DNA of 64,000 nucleotides from Streptomyces caeruleatus. Its GTDB lineage: Bacteria > Actinomycetota > Actinomycetes > Streptomycetales > Streptomycetaceae. Each line of letters begins with the position of its first letter. Position 1 is the first letter of the stretch. Below the pieces are notes generated by a model. That model made no database searches and was not told where the DNA came from. It saw nothing but the letters and a program-made list of their open reading frames with translations. Position numbers and translations under genes: made by a program. Location of the stretch: positions 342,522 to 406,521 of the forward strand of contig NZ_KQ948930.1 in NCBI RefSeq assembly GCF_001514235.1, read 5' to 3'. Below, piece after piece: positions 59,731 to 64,000 of this stretch.

Positions 59731-60318
59731 TCAGAAGCCCGATGCTCCGGACGTGTCGCCGCTTCCCAAGGTGCCGCCTGGCTTCGTGGTCTCCCCACCT
59801 GTCCCAGCCGGAACCTGCGGCTCGTAGCTACCGCCGTATTGCTTCGTCGTGCCCGTGCTGATCGCCAGCATGCGTTGGCGGACGTCCGCATCCACGTTCT
59901 CGTAGCCCTTGTGCGAGGCCAAGACCGCGATGCTCATGCCCTCGATGGAGTCCGTGAGCAGCTTGGACAGCTTCTCCAACTCCGAGATCACCGTCTCGTA
60001 CGAGGTGAACACGCCGGCCGCCTCGCCCCAGCCACCGGCTCCGCCACCGAAACTGGCCCGCGCCATCGCATCCTGCCCCACCTGCTTCGGACCCGCCGGG
60101 CCCTCCTGCAGCTCCCGCAGCAGCGCATCGATACGGTCCCGGAACTTCGTGAACGACTGCAGCTCGGTGATGACATCACCAACAGCCGAGACGGCTGTCT
60201 GGAGGCCTGACTCGACGCCGAACACATCTGCGGCCGCCGACGCAGCCGGTCCCCAAAAGCCCTCCGCGTATGCGGCCGGGTCCGCCACCGGTACGTCGAT
60301 CGCCCCGTCGTCCGCCAC
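59731..60318 (-). CDS. Helical T7SS-associated protein
   Basis: 195 aa from GTG 60318, where GGGGAGGG gives a ribosome site; the longer frame to 60384 has none. Helical: ADPAAYAEGFWGPAASAAAD, LQTAVSAVGDVITELQSFTK, FRDRIDALLRELQEGP, YETVISELEKLSKLL. GYENVD provides a Y-x-x-x-D motif near 155, followed by a Gly/Thr/Ser tail. Likely secreted partner of the 589-aa substrate 62 nt downstream. First gene of the leftward series; 60319-60604 contains its promoter area and no gene. Confidence 0.75.
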   Translation of the reverse strand: MADDGAIDVPVADPAAYAEGFWGPAASAAADVFGVESGLQTAVSAVGDVITELQSFTKFRDRIDALLRELQEGPAGPKQVGQDAMARASFGGGAGGWGEAAGVFTSYETVISELEKLSKLLTDSIEGMSIAVLASHKGYENVDADVRQRMLAISTGTTKQYGGSYEPQVPAGTGGETTKPGGTLGSGDTSGASGF

Positions 60319-60604
60319 AGCACCCTCCCCGTTAGCCAAAGCGTCAGCTGTCACTTTAGCTACGGGCACTGACAATTCGTACACTCACTTCGCGCATGCA
60401 AGTGGGCTTACATGAGGGCAAGTTGGGCACAGCCGGTCACGTCCGAACGTCACGAATCAGTGACAGGTAATGCGGTCAATGGCACCGTCGATGGCTGAAA
60501 ATCATGCCCACCAGCCGATGCCCTCTCGCGATGTCGCATACCGCTCAGCACTTGGGTTTTCGTGATGCGAACACCTGAGGCCCTCACGGCGGCGGCACGG
60601 CGCC

Positions 60605-60796
60605 TCAGAGGAGGTGGTCCACCTTGCCCGCCTTGATGTCGAGGATCAGCGTCCGGAGGGCTTCGCGGGTGTCGGTGAGGTAGGTGTCCTCGGCGCCGGC
60701 TATGGCCACGTAGGCATTGCCGTCACCGTCCACGCCAAGGCGGAAGCAGGCCGAACCCTCGGCACAGAACGGCTCTTCCCACGTGATGTCGGCCAT
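60605..60796 (-). CDS. Small protein paired with XRE regulator (DUF397-like role)
   Basis: 63 aa from ATG 60796. Reads DITWEEPFCAEGSACFRLGV, DGDGNAYVAIAGAEDTYLTD, then REALRTLILDIKAGKVDHLL. It has the position (directly after an XRE/DUF5753 gene, 10 nt) and size of DUF397 proteins but lacks the KSSYS block. Other Streptomyces carry this variant. Likely partner of the regulator. Confidence 0.75.
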   Translation of the reverse strand: MADITWEEPFCAEGSACFRLGVDGDGNAYVAIAGAEDTYLTDTREALRTLILDIKAGKVDHLL

Positions 60797-60806
60797 GGTC
60801 GTCTCC

Positions 60807-61658
60807 TCAGAGGTGGCTGGCGATGTCCTGGATGAAGTCATGCGACTCCTGGTGCGACAGCGCGCGCTCTTCCATCCAGTCCAGTTGTGCTCGGTACTTG
60901 GACAACTGGGCCTCCTGGTAAAGAAATTCCGGGCCGTGGGCACTGTCGATCTGAACCGTGTCGAGTTTCGGCACGGGCCCTTCCATGTAGATCACGGTCT
61001 GCCCCGCGCCCGGGAAGGAGCCCGCTTCGAAAGGGATGACGCTCAGTGACACGTTGGCCCGCTCCGACATGGCGAGCAAGTACTCCAGCTGCGCTCGGGC
61101 GACCTTGCGCCCACCGAACTGCATACGCAGCGCCGCCTCGTGCAGTATCCCGACGTATTCGATGGGGTTCTCGCCTTCGAGGACCCGTTGGCGCTCAAGT
61201 CGGTGAGCAAGACGCAGGGCGATCTCATGCTCGGGCAGCGGCGGCATCGCGGCCCTGAAGACGGCCTGAGCGTGATCACTGGACTGCAGCAGGCCAGGCA
61301 TGTGGATCAGGTGCACGCTGCGCAACCGCACCGCATGGTGCTCCAACTCGGCAATATCGAGGAGCCCGGCCGGAAGACTGCCGCGGTACCTCTCCCACCA
61401 GCCACGCTCGGCGGGCTGCGCCAGCTCCATCAGGGCGTTGATGTACGCCTCGTCGTCACAGTCACAGTTGCAGGCCAACGTGCGCAGCCGCTCGGGGCTG
61501 ATGGGGCGCGCACCCAACTCGATGTTGGAGATCTTGCCCCGGTCCACGCCGAGGAGGCCTGCGGCGTACTCCCCGGTCACGCCGGCAGCGGTGCGGATCC
61601 TACGCACCTCCGCCCCGAGCCTCTTCTGGCGCTCCGTCGGCGACGTCCTCGCTGCCAT
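60807..61658 (-). CDS. XRE regulator with DUF5753
   Basis: 283 aa from ATG 61658 (AAAGGAA upstream). HTH at about 27-50 (VTGEYAAGLLGVDRGKISNIE). DUF5753 region: HLIHMPGLLQSSDHAQAVFR, RLERQRVLEGENPIEYVGIL, VSLSVIPFEAGSFPGAGQTV and EFLYQEAQLSKYRAQLD. Contains a CNCDCDD cysteine cluster in the linker. Divergent from an anti-sigma-type ATPase gene, duplicating the layout at 3.3-5.2 kb. Confidence 0.92.
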   Translation of the reverse strand: MAARTSPTERQKRLGAEVRRIRTAAGVTGEYAAGLLGVDRGKISNIELGARPISPERLRTLACNCDCDDEAYINALMELAQPAERGWWERYRGSLPAGLLDIAELEHHAVRLRSVHLIHMPGLLQSSDHAQAVFRAAMPPLPEHEIALRLAHRLERQRVLEGENPIEYVGILHEAALRMQFGGRKVARAQLEYLLAMSERANVSLSVIPFEAGSFPGAGQTVIYMEGPVPKLDTVQIDSAHGPEFLYQEAQLSKYRAQLDWMEERALSHQESHDFIQDIASHL

Positions 61659-61888
61659 GCCGTTCCTTTCTCGTGGCGTGCGGCACCCCACATAGGGGCT
61701 TCAGTTTCCCCGACGTGAGGGCAACATAGCCCCCCATGCCCTACAGTCAGTAACGCACAAGCTACACACGGCAGTTGGCAGTGCGTCGCGCGCCCCTGCC
61801 CGCGCCCTCCTTCCCTGGGAGGGGCAGGCCGCGCCAGGGAGACGAGCCACCGACTGCCCCCCTCCCCCGAACAGCGAGGACAGACCCC
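61659..61888. promoter_or_regulatory. Divergent promoter region of second ATPase/XRE set
   Basis: 230-nt gap. The part from 61725 to 61775 (CAGTCAGTAACGCACAAGC area) is AT-richer and could hold both promoters. No operator was clearly defined. Confidence 0.3.
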
Positions 61889-62326
61889 ATGCCCGAACCC
61901 GCCACCTGGCAATGCCACCTCCACCTCACCAACGACCAGCGAGCCCCCCACATCGCCCGCCACACCATCCGCACCGCACTCCTCGGCCACGCCCACACAC
62001 CCGAACTCACCGACACCGCCGAGCTGTTGACCTCCGAGCTCGTCTCCAACGGCGTCAAGCACTCCGACGGCCCGCTCACCGTCAGACTCCGCTCCCGCCC
62101 CGGCGCCGTACGCGCGGTACCCGTCGTACGCATCGGAGTCATGGACAACCATCCGGAACTCCCCGACCCCCTACCCTGCACCCCCGACCAGGACTTCGGC
62201 CGCGGCCTCTACCTGGTGCAAGCGCTGGCGGACGCATGGGGCCGCTACCCGGTGATCGACCGCTCCCCCACGCCCGGCTGGAAGGTCGTGTGGTTCGAGT
62301 TGTCCGACGCCGCCGGGCGGGAGTGA
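61889..62326 (+). CDS. Anti-sigma-type ATP-binding protein (HATPase_c)
   Basis: 145 aa, GAGGA upstream. GHKL ATPase: N box ELLTSELVSNGVKHSDG at about 45-61, G1 VMDNHPELPDP, G2 DFGRGLYLVQALADAWG. Compact version of the 208-aa protein at 3260. Probably a kinase/anti-sigma partner; the sigma factor or anti-anti-sigma target is not nearby. Confidence 0.9.
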   Translation: MPEPATWQCHLHLTNDQRAPHIARHTIRTALLGHAHTPELTDTAELLTSELVSNGVKHSDGPLTVRLRSRPGAVRAVPVVRIGVMDNHPELPDPLPCTPDQDFGRGLYLVQALADAWGRYPVIDRSPTPGWKVVWFELSDAAGRE

Positions 62327-62402
62327 GGTCATGCGGGGTCGGAGCGAGCCTGCTCCCGACTGACGACGGGGATAAAATCCTGCGCCGAAGGGGGATCACG
62401 GG

Positions 62403-63542
62403 GTGAGTGAGACAGACGAGGCGTCCGCGGTGCCTGGTCGGCTGCGGCGGGCGCTGCCGGACGGCAGGCGTGGACGGTTGTTGCTGATATCCGCGCTGGT
62501 GCTCGCGCTTGCGGGCACCGGTCTCGGGACATGGGCGGCGGACACCTGGCCGTGGCCGAAGGAGCGTTACTGCTGGGGTGCGTGGGAGGAGGACAGCGGT
62601 CCGGGCTTCCTCGGCGACGAGGCCTTCGGCGAGGATGACGACGGGGCACGCACAAGCGAGGAGACCGCGCCCACCCGCCAGCGTCCGACCGGCAGCTGCG
62701 AGCTCACCATCGCCGGCGACTACAAGAGCCGCCACGACGGTGACGAGGTCTCCATCCGCCAGCAGGTGTCCGTCACGTACGGCCCGGTCCCCAAGGCCGC
62801 GGAGGACCGGCTGGCGATGGTCCAGGACGGATTCCTGGGCGGTGACATGGTTCCGCTCCCGGACGGCCTGCCGGGCACGGTGAACGGGGGTGGCGGTCTG
62901 CTGGTGCTCCCCAAGTCCTGCGACACGCCTGATGGCCGGCCGACCGTCGTCACCATGGACGCGTCCGGCACTTACGCCAGCGGCCCCTCGTACAGCCAGA
63001 ACGATCCGGCGGATCTGGGCGGCGCCCAACAGGCGGCGGTGCTGCTCGTCGCGGCGGCCAACCGTGGGATGGCGGCGGCCGGTTGCGAGCCGGACGAGCC
63101 GCTGAGGGTCAGCTCGCCCGTCTACGACCTGCCGGGCAATCCGGAGGACATCTACGGCGCCTCTGAAGACGTCTGCGGCATCCGCGGCCTGAGCCTCGGC
63201 ACGGAGGACATCACGGACCAGACCGGCGCGGTCACCCGCGACCTGCAGACGTGCAGCGTCCGTGGCGACGGTGTGCCGTACCTGCAGCTGGCGATGGTCG
63301 CGCAGCCCCGGCTGGTCGCGGTGTTCGACGGCATCGCGGGTGAACGCCCCGTGGCCCGCGGCTGGCGCGGCACGGGCTCCCTCGGCGAGGACCACGCGAT
63401 CGTACGAGCCGACTGTGCCGGCCGGCCCACCACCTTCCTGATGGGCGCCTCCACCGACCCCGACCACCTCGCCGCCTTCGCCAACGCGGCCGCCGCCCGC
63501 CTGGGCTGCGCCCCCATCGCCCCCGAGGGAGCCGCCCGGTGA
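62403..63542 (+). CDS. Membrane-anchored exported protein, paralogue 1
   Basis: 379 aa from GTG 62403 (GGGGGATCACGGG upstream). Basic cytoplasmic start, one membrane helix at about 26-46 (LLLISALVLALAGTGLGTWA), then an external region with ERYCWGAWEED, TGSCELTIAG, several further cysteines and AAANRGMAAAGCEPDEP. No enzyme motif recognised. The stop overlaps the next gene's GTG (GTGA at 63539-63542), whose product has the same layout, so they are a tandem pair. Confidence 0.75.
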   Translation: MSETDEASAVPGRLRRALPDGRRGRLLLISALVLALAGTGLGTWAADTWPWPKERYCWGAWEEDSGPGFLGDEAFGEDDDGARTSEETAPTRQRPTGSCELTIAGDYKSRHDGDEVSIRQQVSVTYGPVPKAAEDRLAMVQDGFLGGDMVPLPDGLPGTVNGGGGLLVLPKSCDTPDGRPTVVTMDASGTYASGPSYSQNDPADLGGAQQAAVLLVAAANRGMAAAGCEPDEPLRVSSPVYDLPGNPEDIYGASEDVCGIRGLSLGTEDITDQTGAVTRDLQTCSVRGDGVPYLQLAMVAQPRLVAVFDGIAGERPVARGWRGTGSLGEDHAIVRADCAGRPTTFLMGASTDPDHLAAFANAAAARLGCAPIAPEGAAR

Positions 63543-64000
63543 GCAGCACCGCGGACCAGCCGAACCGCTACGACCAGCCCGTGCCCGCCGACCGGGAGTC
63601 GCTCAGCGAGCGGTATCGGCGCCTGCGCCGGGAGCGGTGGCGCCGACGCCGTCAGCGTTGGCACTGGCGCAGGCTGCTGCGCGGCCGGGTCCGGCCACTG
63701 CTGGCCGCAGGGCTCGCCGGGGTGCTGCTCGGTGCCGGCGGCATGGCCTGGCAGGCGCAGGCCGGGCCGTTCGCGCCGGACGAGGTGTGCTGGGGCGCGT
63801 TGTCCCGCGATGACCTTGCCACGACGTTCCGGGAGCCGGAGAACGTCAAGGCGGTCGAGGCGCCCGTGTTGCACGGTGCGCGCTCCATGGACGGCCCCAT
63901 CGGCAGCTGCCAGTTGACGAACAGCGACGGCGATGAATGGGCGCTCACCGCCCGGGTGCACCGGCTGGACGACCGGGCCGGCGACGACGGCAAGTGGGCC
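63539..64000 (+). CDS. Membrane-anchored exported protein, paralogue 2 (partial)
   Basis: 154 codons to the right edge. Very basic N-terminus (ERYRRLRRERWRRRRQRW), membrane helix (LLAAGLAGVLLGAGGMAW), then DEVCWGALSRDD and GPIGSCQLTNSDGDEW, matching CWGAWEED and PTGSCELTIAGD in the preceding protein. Overlaps that gene by 4 nt. Confidence 0.75.
   Translation, partial: MSSTADQPNRYDQPVPADRESLSERYRRLRRERWRRRRQRWHWRRLLRGRVRPLLAAGLAGVLLGAGGMAWQAQAGPFAPDEVCWGALSRDDLATTFREPENVKAVEAPVLHGARSMDGPIGSCQLTNSDGDEWALTARVHRLDDRAGDDGKWA

Overview
This window is high-GC actinobacterial chromosome, almost certainly Streptomyces. The evidence is a SsgA-like sporulation protein, repeated XRE(DUF5753)/DUF397/ATPase regulator sets, DasR-type (dre) sites around N-acetylglucosamine PTS genes, GTG/TTG starts, a TAT + LAxTG anchored polysaccharide lyase, and an actinobacterial ESX (type VII) secretion locus. 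Function calls are by reading and family recall; no database search was run.

Region 1 (1-10.4 kb) is accessory DNA. It holds a ParB-domain gene that runs off the left edge, coupled to a wHTH/HNH-type zinc protein. Next come an XRE coiled-coil regulator, an anti-sigma-type ATPase diverging from an XRE/DUF397 pair, and a possible toxin-antitoxin-like pair (DUF6247-like plus RelE-like). A DUF6879/XRE operon follows, then an operon pairing a Cys-tailed protein with a DUF5753 protein that has no HTH. Several remnants lie between these genes.

Region 2 (10.4-33.4 kb) looks like ordinary chromosome: a small secreted protein, a YqeB-like membrane protein, dienelactone hydrolase, a sigma factor fused to a zinc finger, membrane anchor and long Pro-rich tail, a SsgA-like protein, Lrp/AsnC diverging from a methyltransferase, an F420-type oxidoreductase, a VOC protein, a cell-wall-anchored alginate-lyase-like protein, an MFS transporter, DUF445, an SGNH hydrolase, DUF1707, an ABC-2 exporter (ATPase plus two permeases) and a bifunctional penicillin-binding protein. 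Short tandem repeats of 8, 9, 14 and 49 nt are concentrated at 15.8-20.3 kb.

Region 3 (33.4-41.5 kb) is core metabolism: a sugE/gdx guanidine-exporter gene broken by a palindromic insertion but still preceded by a guanidine-III-type riboswitch, a GroES-like gene, DUF3618, a Bcp-type peroxiredoxin, tRNA-Leu(UAG), rdgB, a lipoprotein, rph, and the GlcNAc PTS set (nagF, frameshifted nagE1, intact nagE2) with dre operators, ending with an MBL hydrolase.

Region 4 (41.6-64 kb) is a type VII secretion locus. It starts beside a decayed integrase fragment. eccC (-) is followed by divergent eccD-eccB-mycP (+). A long leftward series of genes (60.3 to 51.4 kb) encodes secreted-substrate-like helical proteins, a second mycosin, a DUF1023 alpha/beta-hydrolase with a small helical partner upstream and an overlapping lipoprotein gene downstream, and a WXG100-type pair. 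I find no EccE or EccA. A second ATPase/XRE/small-protein regulator set and two tandem paralogous membrane-anchored proteins close the window, the last one cut by the right edge. The most interesting candidate system is the helper/hydrolase/lipoprotein cassette inside the T7SS locus, which has the gene order of a secreted lipase effector with its immunity protein.
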